From the NCBI RefSeq assembly GCF_014773485.1, contig NZ_JACXBP010000001.1, positions 682,001 to 746,000 of the forward strand: DNA of 64,000 bases. The letters run 5' to 3'. The notes under the pieces are model-generated. The model did not search any database. It saw only the letters and a list, made by a program, of their open reading frames with translations, and had not been told where the DNA came from. A program made the position numbers and the translations under genes. Of the stretch, positions 1-12,048 are shown piece by piece. Source of the DNA: Erwinia aphidicola. GTDB taxonomy: Bacteria > Pseudomonadota > Gammaproteobacteria > Enterobacterales > Enterobacteriaceae. Positions within the stretch are counted from its first letter, which is position 1. Every line of letters begins with the position of its first letter.

Positions 1-4
1 CCTC

Positions 5-46
5 GCCCCTACGCAATCATTAGTAGGGGCCAGGCATGCCTGGCCC
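5..46. repeat. GCATGC-centred palindromic repeat upstream of tyrR
   Basis: Positions 27-46 form a perfect 20-bp palindrome centred on GCATGC (34-39). Just to its left GCCCCTAC (5-12) and GTAGGGGC (23-30) are inverted copies of each other, so this is a compound element. The same design recurs at 28988, 39306, 56256, 57432 and 57495. It is intergenic. Its left neighbour lies outside the window. Confidence 0.8.
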
Positions 47-98
47 GTTAAGCTTGATAACGCGCGAATTGTTATGATCACACTAAAGGTTAATACGC

Positions 99-1664
99 AT
101 GCGTCTTGAAGTCTTTTGCCAGGACCGAATCGGTCTGACCCGCGAACTGCTGGATCTGCTGGTCGAGCGCAGCATCGACCTGCGCGGCATCGAAATCGCC
201 GCCATTGGCCGCATCTATCTGAATTTTTCCAGCGTCAGCTTCGACCAGTTCAGCCAGCTGATGGCAGAAATTCGCCGCATACCCAGCGTGACCGACGTGC
301 GTACCGTCTCTTACCTGCCTTCCGAACGTGAACATCGTGCCCTGAGTGCGCTACTGGTGGCGCTGCCGGAGCCGGTATTCTCCATCGATCTGAAAGGCAA
401 AGTTGAGCTGGCGAACCCGGCAGCGCAGACGCTGTTCGCCCTGAATGAAGAGAAGATGCGTAACTACAGCGCCGGTTCGCTGATTAGCGGCTTCAACTTC
501 CAGCGCTGGCTGGAGAGCGAGCGCATCGAAGCGCAGGCGCATCACGTGGTGCTGCAGGGGCGCGACTTCCTGATGGAGATCACCCCGATTCATGCCCAGG
601 ATGAAGAGGGGGGAACGCCGGGTCCGGTTGGCGGCGTGGTGATGCTGAAATCCACCGCGCGTATGGGCCAGCAGCTGCAGAACCTGGCGGTCAATGATGA
701 CAGCGAATTCCAGCATATTGTCGCCGTCAGCAGCAAAATGCGTCAGGTTATCGACCAGGCGCGCAAGCTGGCGATGCTCGATGCGCCGCTGCTGATCGTC
801 GGCGATACCGGCACCGGAAAGGATATGCTGGCACGCGCTTGCCACCTGCGCAGCGCGCGCGGCAAAAAGCCGTTCCTCGCGCTGAACTGCGCTTCGCTGC
901 CGGACGACGTGGCGGAAAGCGAACTCTTTGGTCACGCTGCCGGGGCCTACCCGAACGCGCTGGAAGGTAAAAAGGGCTTCTTCGAGCAGGCCAGCGGCGG
1001 TTCGGTGCTGCTGGATGAGATTGGGGAAATGTCGCCGCGCATGCAAACCAAGCTACTGCGCTTCCTTAATGACGGCACCTTCCGCCGCGTTGGGGAAGAG
1101 CATGAGGTGCACGTCGATGTGCGGGTGATCTGCGCGACGCAGAAAAACCTGATGGAAATGGTGCAGCGCGGCGAATTCCGCGAGGATCTGTTCTATCGTC
1201 TCAACGTGTTAACCCTTAATCTGCCGCCGCTGCGCGACCGCCCGCAGGATATCCTGCCGCTGACCGAAATGTTTGTGGCGCGCTTTGCCGACGAGCAGGG
1301 GGTGGCAAGACCGAAACTCTCCGCGCAGCTCAATGCCTTCCTGACCCGCTACACCTGGCCTGGCAATGTGCGTCAGCTGAAGAACGCGCTCTATCGTGCA
1401 TTAACTCAGCTGGAAGGTTACGAATTGCGCCCGCAGGATATCGTGCTGCCGGAGTATGCGATGGAGCTGCCGCTGGGGGATGATGCGATTGAAGGGTCGC
1501 TGGATGAGATCACCAGCCGCTTTGAACGTTCAGTGCTGACGCGCTTATATCTTTCGTATCCAAGCACGCGCAAGCTGGCGAAACGACTCGGGGTTTCACA
1601 TACGGCGATTGCCAATAAGCTGCGGGAATATGGGCTGAGCCAGAAGAAGAGCGAAGCGGAATAG
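99..1664 (+). CDS. tyrR: Aromatic amino acid transcriptional regulator TyrR
   Basis: Regulator of aromatic amino acid biosynthesis and transport that uses Tyr, Phe or Trp as effectors. The 521 residues show an N-terminal ACT domain (about 1-70), a PAS domain (about 78-120), an AAA+ ATPase domain with Walker A GDTGTGKD at 235-242, and a C-terminal helix-turn-helix near 485-510. The segment after ESELFGH reads GAYPNAL, not the GAFTGA loop of sigma-54 activators, as expected for TyrR, which works with sigma-70. The ATG follows an AAAGGT ribosome site. It is followed by tail-to-tail tpx, as in E. coli. Confidence 0.97.
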   Translation: MRLEVFCQDRIGLTRELLDLLVERSIDLRGIEIAAIGRIYLNFSSVSFDQFSQLMAEIRRIPSVTDVRTVSYLPSEREHRALSALLVALPEPVFSIDLKGKVELANPAAQTLFALNEEKMRNYSAGSLISGFNFQRWLESERIEAQAHHVVLQGRDFLMEITPIHAQDEEGGTPGPVGGVVMLKSTARMGQQLQNLAVNDDSEFQHIVAVSSKMRQVIDQARKLAMLDAPLLIVGDTGTGKDMLARACHLRSARGKKPFLALNCASLPDDVAESELFGHAAGAYPNALEGKKGFFEQASGGSVLLDEIGEMSPRMQTKLLRFLNDGTFRRVGEEHEVHVDVRVICATQKNLMEMVQRGEFREDLFYRLNVLTLNLPPLRDRPQDILPLTEMFVARFADEQGVARPKLSAQLNAFLTRYTWPGNVRQLKNALYRALTQLEGYELRPQDIVLPEYAMELPLGDDAIEGSLDEITSRFERSVLTRLYLSYPSTRKLAKRLGVSHTAIANKLREYGLSQKKSEAE

Positions 1665-1684
1665 GCCGTGATTGTCGGGTAAAC

Positions 1685-1751
1685 GGGCCGCTCGAAAAAG
1701 AGGATCGGCCCCTACAATTCGGGCCGATCGAAAAAGAGGATCGGCCCCTAC
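1685..1751. repeat. Two tandem 31-bp hairpin repeats between tyrR and tpx
   Basis: Two near-identical 31-bp units (1685-1715 and 1721-1751), separated by 5 bp, lie between the convergent ends of tyrR and tpx. Each has GGGCCG(A/C)TC on the left, a GAAAAAGAG-type loop, and GATCGGCCCCTAC on the right, so each can form a hairpin. Related hairpins occur at 15464-15556. They may end transcription or stabilise mRNA 3' ends, but there is no long U tract outside the stems. Confidence 0.8.
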
Positions 1752-1755
1752 ATTT

Positions 1756-2259
1756 TTAATTGAGTGATGCCAGGGCGGCATCGTAATCCGGCTCGGTGGT
1801 GATCTCGTTCACCATCTGGCTGTAGATAACGTTATCTTTTTCATCCAGCACCACAACGGCGCGCGCAGCCAGGCCTTTCAGCGGGCCATTAGCAATCGCC
1901 ACGCCATAATCCTGCAGGAATTCGTTGCCGCGCAGCGTGGAGAGGGTCACCACATTGCTCAGGCCATCAGAGCCGCAAAAACGCGACTGGGCAAACGGCA
2001 GATCGGCAGAGATGCATAACACCACGGCATTGTCGACTTCACCCGCCAGCTGGTTGAATTTACGCACTGAAGCGGCACATACGCCGGTATCAATGCTCGG
2101 GAAGATATTCAGAACTTTGCGCTTACCCGCGTAGTTTGACAGAGAAACTTCGGAAAGGTCTTTGGCCACCAGGGTGAACGGTTTTGCGCTCTGGCCCGGC
2201 GTTGGCAGCTGGCCGTCAACGGAAACCGGATTGCCCTGAAAGTGTACGGTCTGAGACAT
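1756..2259 (-). CDS. tpx: Thiol peroxidase Tpx
   Basis: Atypical 2-Cys peroxiredoxin that reduces lipid and other hydroperoxides with thioredoxin. The 167-residue product matches the family length. It carries the peroxidatic cysteine in [16 protein letters not shown] (Cys near 61) and the resolving cysteine in SRFCGSDGL (near 95). The ATG follows an AAGGAT-type ribosome site. The gene is transcribed towards tyrR, and the adjacent ycjG is divergent, as in E. coli. Confidence 0.97.
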   Translation of the reverse strand: MSQTVHFQGNPVSVDGQLPTPGQSAKPFTLVAKDLSEVSLSNYAGKRKVLNIFPSIDTGVCAASVRKFNQLAGEVDNAVVLCISADLPFAQSRFCGSDGLSNVVTLSTLRGNEFLQDYGVAIANGPLKGLAARAVVVLDEKDNVIYSQMVNEITTEPDYDAALASLN

Positions 2260-2377
2260 AATCTATCCTTTTAATGTTAATGGTGTTTAACCTGGTCCAG
2301 TGTATGCCATGCTTGAGGTGTGCGACAGTTTAATATCCGTCATGCTGTCCAATTATAATGAAATCAGGGAGCTGAGT

Positions 2378-3361
2378 ATGAGAGCAGTCAAGGTCTACCC
2401 GGAAAGCTGGCCGTTGCACAGCCCGTTTGTCATTGCCCGCGGCGCGCGCAGTGAGGCGGGCGTGGTGGTGGTCGAACTGGAAGAGGATGGCATAAAAGCC
2501 GTTGGTGAGTGCACCCCTTATCCCCGCTATGGTGAAAGTGAAGCCTCCGTACTGGCGCAAATTACTCAGCTGCTTCCCGCGCTGCAACAGGGGATGGATC
2601 GCGCCCAGCTGCAGCGAAGCCTGCCCGCAGGGGCGGCACGCAATGCCCTCGACAGCGCGCTGTGGAACCTGGAAGTGCAGCGTACGCAGCGCAGCCTGTG
2701 GCAGTTAACCGACAGCGCACAGTCACAGGTGATTGAGATGGCGCAGACCGTCAGCATCGACGGGCCGGAAATGATGGCCAGCAGCGCGCTGGCGCTGTGG
2801 GAGAACGGCGCCAGGCTGCTAAAAATCAAACTCGACAATCATCTGATTACTGAGCGGCTGGTGGCGATCCGCAGCGCGGTGCCGCAGGCGACGCTGATTG
2901 TCGACGCTAACGAATCCTGGCACGGCGAAGGGCTGGCAGCGCGCTGCCAGCTGCTGGCCGACCTCGGGGTGGCGATGCTGGAGCAGCCGCTGCCTGCGGG
3001 TGATGATGCGGCGCTGGAAAACTTTATTCATCCCCTGCCGATCTGCGCTGATGAGAGCTGTCATACCGTCGACAGCCTGCCTGCACTGCGCGGCCGCTAT
3101 GAGATGGTGAATATCAAACTAGATAAAACCGGCGGCCTGACCGCCGCGCTGGAGCTGGCCGCCGCCGCGCAGGCGCAGGGATTCGCCATTATGCTCGGCT
3201 GTATGCTGTGCACCTCACGTGCGATCCGCGCCGCGCTGCCGCTGGTGCCTCAGGCGCGCTTTGTCGACCTCGATGGCCCCACCTGGCTGGCGGTGGATGC
3301 CGACCCGGTATTGCCGTTCAGCTGCGGGCGCATTGAGCTGTCACGGCTGCCAGCTGAGTAA
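2378..3361 (+). CDS. ycjG: L-Ala-D/L-Glu epimerase YcjG
   Basis: Enolase-superfamily epimerase that converts L-Ala-D-Glu, released from recycled murein peptides, into L-Ala-L-Glu. Visible motifs are LLKIKLD (catalytic lysines), the metal ligands in VDANESW, LEQPLP and CADESC, and the second lysine in NIKLDKTGG. I chose the ATG at 2378 (MRAVKVYPESW, 327 aa), not the frame opening at 2300, because it gives the usual family start and is preceded by GGGAGCTGAG. Its 3' end overlaps mpaA by 21 bp tail to tail. Both enzymes act on murein peptides. Confidence 0.93.
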   Translation: MRAVKVYPESWPLHSPFVIARGARSEAGVVVVELEEDGIKAVGECTPYPRYGESEASVLAQITQLLPALQQGMDRAQLQRSLPAGAARNALDSALWNLEVQRTQRSLWQLTDSAQSQVIEMAQTVSIDGPEMMASSALALWENGARLLKIKLDNHLITERLVAIRSAVPQATLIVDANESWHGEGLAARCQLLADLGVAMLEQPLPAGDDAALENFIHPLPICADESCHTVDSLPALRGRYEMVNIKLDKTGGLTAALELAAAAQAQGFAIMLGCMLCTSRAIRAALPLVPQARFVDLDGPTWLAVDADPVLPFSCGRIELSRLPAE

Positions 3362-4048
3362 ATCCACCAGGGCGCCGAGATACTGTTCGGTGGCCGCGTC
3401 GGCGGAAATCGGCGGGAACTCTGCCGTGATGCATGGCATATCCAGATCGGCGCACCAGCTGCCAAACGAACCCGGCGTGGCATAGCCCACGCTGGTGACC
3501 AGCGGCAGGCCGGTTTTGCTCGCCAGCCAGTGCCCGAGCGGGCTGCTGTCCGGGTCTTCAATACAGGCCAGCGGCTCGTGGAAGCTGACAATCCACGCCG
3601 GGGCAATCTGGTGGATCAGCTGGCACAGCGCTTTGGTTTCCGGTTCGGACGCGGCGAAATCCCCGGTCGACAGCTGGACATCGCGCTCGTCGGCCGCACT
3701 ATTCCAGCGGTAAACCGTGTCACCGGGCTGCCAGTTGGCGGCAGGAAAATTACGATTCAGGTCAACCCCGTTAGCATTGGCGCGTAAGCCAAGCTGGCAG
3801 CCATCCGGATTTACCGCCAGCACCACGTGGTGACGGCGGTGGCTGTCCTGCAGCGTGCGCATAGCGCATGAGAGGGTGACCACGGCGGCGTTCTCATCGC
3901 CGTGCGTACCGGCGAGGATCAGGCCACTCTCTTCATCCGCCATGGGCGCCGGGAACCACAGCAGCGGAGCACCCAGTACCGACTGTCCATAAGGTTGCGC
4001 CACGGCATCAAGACGACCGCGCAGCGGTCTCGGGTGAAGTAACGACAT
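3341..4048 (-). CDS. mpaA: Murein tripeptide amidase MpaA
   Basis: Cytoplasmic M14-type zinc peptidase that splits L-Ala-gamma-D-Glu-meso-DAP between D-Glu and DAP during murein recycling. The 235-residue protein shows the zinc motif GTHGDEN, the M14 element VDLNRNFP, and SFHEPLACI containing the third zinc ligand. It releases L-Ala-D-Glu, the substrate of the overlapping convergent ycjG, and sits beside divergent mppA, which imports the tripeptide. These three genes form a compact recycling set. Confidence 0.94.
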   Translation of the reverse strand: MSLLHPRPLRGRLDAVAQPYGQSVLGAPLLWFPAPMADEESGLILAGTHGDENAAVVTLSCAMRTLQDSHRRHHVVLAVNPDGCQLGLRANANGVDLNRNFPAANWQPGDTVYRWNSAADERDVQLSTGDFAASEPETKALCQLIHQIAPAWIVSFHEPLACIEDPDSSPLGHWLASKTGLPLVTSVGYATPGSFGSWCADLDMPCITAEFPPISADAATEQYLGALVDLLSWQP

Positions 4049-4139
4049 CTGCAGTGCTCCAGTTATTTAGTCAGTGATTAAGCTAGCACATTGCCCGCCA
4101 GCCTTCATCGCTCACACAATGAATAAAATACTATTTACG

Positions 4140-4160
4140 CTGTAACAATCTGCGTTACAG
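4140..4160. promoter_or_regulatory. Inverted repeat in the mpaA-mppA divergent region
   Basis: CTGTAAC-N7-GTTACAG is a perfect 7-bp inverted repeat placed 59 bp upstream of the mppA start, between the divergent mpaA and mppA genes. It looks like an operator for a dimeric regulator. It resembles a TyrR box (TGTAAA-N6-TTTACA), but the spacer is one base longer and the inner bases differ, so I do not assign TyrR. Confidence 0.4.
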
Positions 4161-4218
4161 TCAGCCGTGAAAATAACCCGGCCGCACATCACGTTACGTT
4201 GCTTGCAAGGATACCGTT

Positions 4219-5835
4219 ATGAGGAAATCGTCCCCCTTTGCGCTGGCTGCTTTAGCGCTGGTTATCAGTTCTGTTACGCATGCTGCCGATGTTCCGGCGG
4301 GAACGCAGCTGGCCGCGCGCCAGGAAATTGTCCGCCACATTAAAGATGAACCGGCTTCTCTCGATCCGGTAAAAGCGGTCGGGCTGCCGGAAATTCCGGT
4401 GATCCGCGATCTGTTTGAAGGTCTGACAAATCAGGATGCCAATGGGAAAATCATTCCCGGCGTCGCCACCGACTGGCAGACCAACGATAACAAGACGTGG
4501 ATTTTCACGCTGCGCAAAGATGCCCGCTGGTCAAATGGTGACACTGTCACCGCCGCCGACTTCGTTTACAGCTGGCAACGTCTGGTTGACCCAAAAAACA
4601 CCTCCACCTTCGCCTGGTTTGCTGAACTGGCGGGTATCGAGAATGCCGGGGCGATTATTAAAGGGCAGATGAGCCCGGATAAGCTTGGCGTCAGCGCGAT
4701 GGATGCCACCCATCTTAAAGTGACGCTCGACAAGCCGGTTCCCTATTTTGCCAGCCTGACCGCCAACTTTAGCCTGTTCCCGGTGCCGCAAAAAGTGGTC
4801 ACGCAGTACGGTGACCAGTGGACCAAAGCCGGAAATCTGGTTGGCAACGGGGCCTATCAGCTGCAAAGCCGCGTGGTTAACGAGAAGCTGGAACTGGTTC
4901 GCAACCCGCACTACTGGGACAACGCCCATACGGTGCTGACTAAAGTCACCTTCCTGCCGATTAGCGAAGAGTCCAGCGCCACCAAACGCTACCGCGCCGG
5001 GGATATTGATATCACCGAATCCTTCCCAAAAGAGCTGTACGGCCTGCTGAAAAAGCAGATCCCGCATGAGGTTTACACCCCGGATCAGCTCGGCACCTAT
5101 TACTATGCCTTCAATACCCAGAAAGGCCCGACCGCCGACGTGCGCGTGCGTCAGGCGCTGAGCTGGAGCATCGATCGTAAAATCATCGCCGGAAAAGTGG
5201 TGGGAACGGGGGAGAAGCCCGCCTGGCATTTCACGCCGGATGTGACGGCCGGATTCAAGCCGAAAGCCAGCTTTATTCAGCAGCACAGTCAGGAAGAGCT
5301 GAATGCCCAGGCTAAGGCGCTGCTGGCAGCGGCGGGCTATGGTCCGACGCACCCCCTCAACCTGACCCTGCTGTATAACTCTTCCGAAACGCACCAGAAG
5401 ATTGCCATTGCCGTGGCCTCGATGTGGAAGAAAAACCTGGGCGTCAACGTCAAGCTGCAGAACCAGGAGTGGAAAACCTATATCGACAGCCGCAACAGCG
5501 GCAATTTCGATGTGATCCGCGCTTCCTGGGTAGGGGACTATAATGAGCCGTCTACCTTCCTCAGCCTGCTGACATCCACGCACAGCGGCAACATTGCACG
5601 TTTCAAAAGCAGCGAGTACGACGCGCTGATGGCGCAGGCCAGTCGGGAAACTGATGACAGCGCCCGCAACGATGATTACAACCGCGCCGAGCAGATGATC
5701 GCCGACCAGGCGCCGATAGCCCCGATCTATCAGTACACCAACGGCCGCCTGATCAAACCTTATGTTCAGGGCTACCCGATGACTAACCCCGAAGACGTGG
5801 CTTATAGCCGCACCCTGTATATCCTGAAACACTGA
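4219..5835 (+). CDS. mppA: Periplasmic murein peptide-binding protein MppA
   Basis: Periplasmic solute-binding protein of the OppA/DppA type (family 5). It binds L-Ala-gamma-D-Glu-meso-DAP and delivers it to the Opp permease. The 538 residues begin with a signal peptide (hydrophobic AALALVISSV, cleavage after THA near 22) and carry the family-5 signature near IIPGVATDW and WSNGDTVTAADFVYSW. The oligopeptide ABC permease genes are not adjacent, as in E. coli. The position next to mpaA and ycjG supports MppA over OppA. Confidence 0.93.
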   Translation: MRKSSPFALAALALVISSVTHAADVPAGTQLAARQEIVRHIKDEPASLDPVKAVGLPEIPVIRDLFEGLTNQDANGKIIPGVATDWQTNDNKTWIFTLRKDARWSNGDTVTAADFVYSWQRLVDPKNTSTFAWFAELAGIENAGAIIKGQMSPDKLGVSAMDATHLKVTLDKPVPYFASLTANFSLFPVPQKVVTQYGDQWTKAGNLVGNGAYQLQSRVVNEKLELVRNPHYWDNAHTVLTKVTFLPISEESSATKRYRAGDIDITESFPKELYGLLKKQIPHEVYTPDQLGTYYYAFNTQKGPTADVRVRQALSWSIDRKIIAGKVVGTGEKPAWHFTPDVTAGFKPKASFIQQHSQEELNAQAKALLAAAGYGPTHPLNLTLLYNSSETHQKIAIAVASMWKKNLGVNVKLQNQEWKTYIDSRNSGNFDVIRASWVGDYNEPSTFLSLLTSTHSGNIARFKSSEYDALMAQASRETDDSARNDDYNRAEQMIADQAPIAPIYQYTNGRLIKPYVQGYPMTNPEDVAYSRTLYILKH

Positions 5836-5845
5836 CCGCCGGAAA

Positions 5846-5869
5846 AAGCAGCAGTTCACGCTGCTGCTT
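5846..5869 (+). terminator. Hairpin after mppA
   Basis: A 9-bp perfect stem (AAGCAGCAG with CTGCTGCTT) around a 6-base loop lies 10 bases past the mppA stop. No clear U run follows, so it is a weak intrinsic terminator or an mRNA 3' end stabiliser. Confidence 0.5.
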
Positions 5870-5932
5870 ATCCCATTGGTTTACGGGTCTCACCCGCATA
5901 ATTGCCCTATCGCGAACAACCCGGTATCCACG

Positions 5933-6253
5933 ATGAAACTGATCTGCCTGCTATCCCTTACCTTGCTCCTCAGCGGCTGTGCCGTAAAACGCTATCCCGC
6001 GTCGCCACCGGTCAGTACGGTGCAGGCCGACCAGCTCGACTGCCGCGGCATTCAGCAGCAGATCGCCGCGCAGCAGCAGGTGCAGCAGAAAATCGATAAA
6101 ACCGGCGAATTTGACGGCCTGACGGTGGTAGGCGCCGCGCTCGACTTTGGCATCGGTAACGGCATTGCCAAAAGCCGGGCGCAGAAAGCCGCTACCGTGC
6201 GGGCGCAGCAGCTACAGCAGCTGGCACAGGCGAAGTGCCACGCGGCGACCTGA
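5933..6253 (+). CDS. Small putative lipoprotein, function unknown
   Basis: I do not recognise this 106-residue protein. It starts with a lipoprotein signal peptide (MKLICLLSLTLLLSGC), where LLSGC is the lipobox and Cys17 the predicted lipidated residue. A Gln-rich segment follows (QQQIAAQQQVQQ, about 45-58), then a glycine-rich stretch (GAALDFGIGNGIAKS) that could be a short membrane-inserting hairpin of the glycine-zipper kind, then a Gln/Ala-rich end. A second Cys (36) and Cys102 might form a disulfide. I chose the ATG at 5933 because the frame upstream of it (from 5876) lacks a signal peptide. Confidence 0.75.
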   Translation: MKLICLLSLTLLLSGCAVKRYPASPPVSTVQADQLDCRGIQQQIAAQQQVQQKIDKTGEFDGLTVVGAALDFGIGNGIAKSRAQKAATVRAQQLQQLAQAKCHAAT

Positions 6254-6343
6254 GAAAGAGAACCCACAAATCACGAGAGCTGTATCACAGTTCCGCCGCG
6301 CCGCGCTTGAGGCGGCGGGATTATGGATTATCGTGTCATCACT

Positions 6344-6377
6344 GGATTGTTACTGCATTTAAGCAGGCAAAACCTGA
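6344..6377 (+). promoter_or_regulatory. BglG-type ribonucleic antiterminator (RAT) in the bglG leader
   Basis: The segment starts with GGATTGTTACTGCATT and ends with CAGGCAAAACCTGA, the conserved RAT sequence bound by BglG/LicT proteins. Its 3' end overlaps the left arm of the terminator at 6371-6410, so the two structures exclude each other. When BglG is active the RAT folds and transcription continues into bglG, which gives autoregulation. A second RAT precedes bglF (10724-10754). Confidence 0.93.
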
Positions 6378-6410
6378 CCGCTGGAACGTCTCCGGCCGTC
6401 AGGTTTTTTT
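6371..6410 (+). terminator. Conditional terminator upstream of bglG
   Basis: AACCTGAC (6371-6378) pairs with GTCAGGTT (6398-6405), and a T run continues to 6410. The left arm is shared with the RAT. This is the attenuator opened by BglG, 17 bases before the bglG start. Confidence 0.9.
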
Positions 6411-6426
6411 GTTTTCAGGCCGGGAA

Positions 6427-7290
6427 ATGAAAATAGCGAAAGTACTTAATAATAATGTGGTGATCATCCACGATGCGCAGGGCCACGAACAGGTGGTGAT
6501 GGGGCGCGGGCTGGCGTTTAAAAAACGCAGCGGCGACGATCTCGATCCCGCGCTGGTCGAGAAGACCTTTGCACTGAAAAGCCAGCAGCTGAGCGGGCGG
6601 CTTAGCGAACTGCTGTCCGAAATTCCGCTGGAGGTGGTGATCGCCAGCGAGTGCATTATTGTTCAGGCCCGCCAGCAGCTGAAGGCCCCGCTGCATGAGA
6701 GCCTGGCGATTGCGCTGACCGATCATGTGAACTTTGCACTGATGCGCCATCAGCAAAACTTGCCGATCCGCAACGTGTTGCAGTGGGAGATCCGCAGCCT
6801 CTATCCGCAGGAGTACGCGCTGGGGCTGGCGGCGCTGGATATTATCGAACAGCGCCTGCAGGTTCGCCTGCCGGATGATGAAGCCGGTTTTATCGCGCTG
6901 CACCTGGTTAACGCCCAGCTGGGCAGTGAGATGCCAGCGGTCATGCATATCACCAAATTTATGCAGGAGATCCTGCATATCGTGAAATATCAGCTGCAGC
7001 TCGATTATCAGACCGAGGCGCTGAGCTATAATCGGTTTGTCACCCATCTGAAGTTCTTTTCCCAGCGTATGCTGGGTAAACGCGGGGTCTACAGCGACGA
7101 TGAATCACTGCACGACGTGGTGCGCGACCGTTATCCCGCCGCCTACAAGTGCGTTGAGAAGATTGACCGACACATAATGAAAAACTATCAGTACACGCTG
7201 GGCAGCGAAGAGCGGATGTTTTTGACCATCCACATTGAGCGCGTCAGGAAAGAGACGCTGTCGCTAAAGGATGAGCCGGACGAAGCGTAA
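6427..7290 (+). CDS. bglG: BglG/LicT family transcriptional antiterminator
   Basis: RNA-binding antiterminator controlled by PTS phosphorylation. The 287 residues comprise an N-terminal co-antiterminator RNA-binding domain (about 1-55, MKIAKVLNNNVV) and two PTS regulation domains (about 65-170 and 171-280), with the expected conserved histidines in LTDHVNFAL, IALHLVNAQ, SLHDVV and LTIHIERV. The frame is open from 6235, but that part covers the leader RNA, so the start is the ATG at 6427. The gene converges on the bglF-bglB operon instead of leading it as in E. coli bglGFB, and its own mRNA carries a RAT/terminator. Confidence 0.95.
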   Translation: MKIAKVLNNNVVIIHDAQGHEQVVMGRGLAFKKRSGDDLDPALVEKTFALKSQQLSGRLSELLSEIPLEVVIASECIIVQARQQLKAPLHESLAIALTDHVNFALMRHQQNLPIRNVLQWEIRSLYPQEYALGLAALDIIEQRLQVRLPDDEAGFIALHLVNAQLGSEMPAVMHITKFMQEILHIVKYQLQLDYQTEALSYNRFVTHLKFFSQRMLGKRGVYSDDESLHDVVRDRYPAAYKCVEKIDRHIMKNYQYTLGSEERMFLTIHIERVRKETLSLKDEPDEA

Positions 7291-7320
7291 AAAGGCCGGG
7301 CAGAGCTGCCCGGCGCAGCA

Positions 7321-10723
<3,403 letters not shown>

Positions 10724-10730
<7 letters not shown>

Positions 10731-10754
10731 TTGCCTGAGATTCAGTAACAATCC
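10724..10754 (-). promoter_or_regulatory. BglG-type RAT in the bglF leader
   Basis: On the minus strand this 31-base segment begins GGATTGTTACTGAATC and ends CAGGCAAAACCTAA. It matches the RAT consensus and the copy upstream of bglG. Its last bases are the left arm of the terminator. The rest of the 350-bp gap up to zntB holds the bgl promoter region, but I could not assign a -10/-35 pair or a convincing CRP site. Confidence 0.93.
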
Positions 10755-10969
10755 TGTTTTGCTGCGCTGATATTTCCCCAGCGGCTGGCTGTTAGCAAGG
10801 GGAGAGGGCGGGAATAACTTAATTTCGTGAGGCCGATCGCCTTTTAGCGCCCGGAGCAGGTTTGGAAATTGTCACCATTTTTAACCGCAGTCGCTAATTG
10901 TCAGATTTTGCTTAGGTGCCAGTACAGGCTAGACTGTATCGCATTGATTATGTTGAAACCGGGGTGAGC

Positions 10970-11953
10970 GTGGACGTTATTGCAGGTAAAGCACTACAGG
11001 TATCGGATGCCATTATTTCATGTCAGTTGGATGGTAAGGGCGGGTTAATCCCGATCAATGACAGCGAGGTGCTGGACTGTGACCGCCCATGCTGGCTGCA
11101 CCTCAACTATACCCACCGTGATAGCGCCGACTGGCTGATGTCGACCCCGCTGATCCCGGACAGCGTGCGCGACGCGCTCGGCGGCGACAGCATGCGCCCG
11201 CGCGTCAATCGCCTCAGCGATGGCACAATGATCACGCTGCGCAGCGTGAATCTGAACACGGACTCACGTCCGGACCAGCTGGTGGTGATCCGCGTATTTA
11301 TCAACGACAGGCTGATTGTCTCAACCCGCCGCCGCAAAGTTTTTGCCATCGATGAAGTGCTGACCGACTTAAAAAATGGCAACGGTCCAACCGATGGCGG
11401 CAGCTGGCTGGTGGACGTCTGTGATGCCCTGACCGATCACGCCAGCGAATTTATTGAAGATCTGCATGACAAAATCATTGAGCTGGAGGATGCGGTGGTG
11501 GACCAGCAAATTCCGCCGCGCGGTGAGCTCTCCCTGATCCGCAAGCAGCTGATTATCATGCGCCGCTACATGGCGCCACAGCGTGATGTCTTTTCGCGCA
11601 TCGCCAGCGAGCGGCTGACGTGGATGAGCGACGACGATCGCCGCCGCATGCAGGATATCTCCGACCGGCTGGGCCGCGGGCTGGATGACCTGGATGCCAG
11701 CGTGGCGCGTACCGGCGTGCTGTCGGACGAAATCAGCACCGTTATGGCGGAAGCGATGAACCGCCGCACCTATACGATGTCGCTGATGGCGATGGTGTTT
11801 CTGCCAACGACCTTCCTGACCGGCCTGTTCGGGGTCAACCTTGGCGGCATTCCGGGCGGGGAGTGGCGTTATGGATTTGGCGCATTCTGCCTGCTGCTGG
11901 TGGTGCTGGTACTGGGCGTTGCCTGGTGGTTAAAAAAACGTAAATGGTTGTAA
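10970..11953 (+). CDS. zntB: Zinc transporter ZntB (CorA family)
   Basis: Inner-membrane 2-TM-GxN (CorA-type) transporter for Zn2+. The product is a large cytoplasmic N-domain with two C-terminal membrane helices separated by the signature GVN ([12 protein letters not shown]), ending in a positively charged tail (WWLKKRKWL). The frame is open from 10916, but I chose the GTG at 10970 ([14 protein letters not shown]). It gives 327 residues, which I recall as the E. coli length, and the homologous start. The fnrS sRNA begins about 95 bp after its stop, as in E. coli. Confidence 0.94.
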   Translation: MDVIAGKALQVSDAIISCQLDGKGGLIPINDSEVLDCDRPCWLHLNYTHRDSADWLMSTPLIPDSVRDALGGDSMRPRVNRLSDGTMITLRSVNLNTDSRPDQLVVIRVFINDRLIVSTRRRKVFAIDEVLTDLKNGNGPTDGGSWLVDVCDALTDHASEFIEDLHDKIIELEDAVVDQQIPPRGELSLIRKQLIIMRRYMAPQRDVFSRIASERLTWMSDDDRRRMQDISDRLGRGLDDLDASVARTGVLSDEISTVMAEAMNRRTYTMSLMAMVFLPTTFLTGLFGVNLGGIPGGEWRYGFGAFCLLLVVLVLGVAWWLKKRKWL

Positions 11954-11999
11954 AAAAGCACATTGAGCCGAGAAATTGCCGGAGAAAAGGGGAATAAAG

Positions 12000-12013
12000 C
12001 TGATCGACGTCAA
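12000..12013 (+). promoter_or_regulatory. FNR box of the fnrS promoter
   Basis: CTGAT-CGAC-GTCAA matches the FNR consensus TTGAT-N4-ATCAA at 8 of 10 positions. Its centre (12006.5) is about 42 bases before the inferred fnrS start at 12049, the -41.5 spacing of class II FNR activation. An AT-rich -10 (CAATAT, 12036-12041) lies between. The fnr gene itself is at 45021-45776. Confidence 0.82.
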
Positions 12014-12048
12014 TAAACGTGGTGCGCAATCGGAGCAATATCACTCCC

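Noticed and set aside
4141..4159. TyrR box near mppA
   Set aside because: The half-sites are 7 bases apart where the TyrR consensus needs 6, and the inner bases do not match. Kept only as an unassigned inverted repeat.
4531..5859. 442-residue open frame on the minus strand over mppA
   Set aside because: It is the mirror of a well supported MppA gene with high GC third positions; no recognisable domain and no ribosome site.
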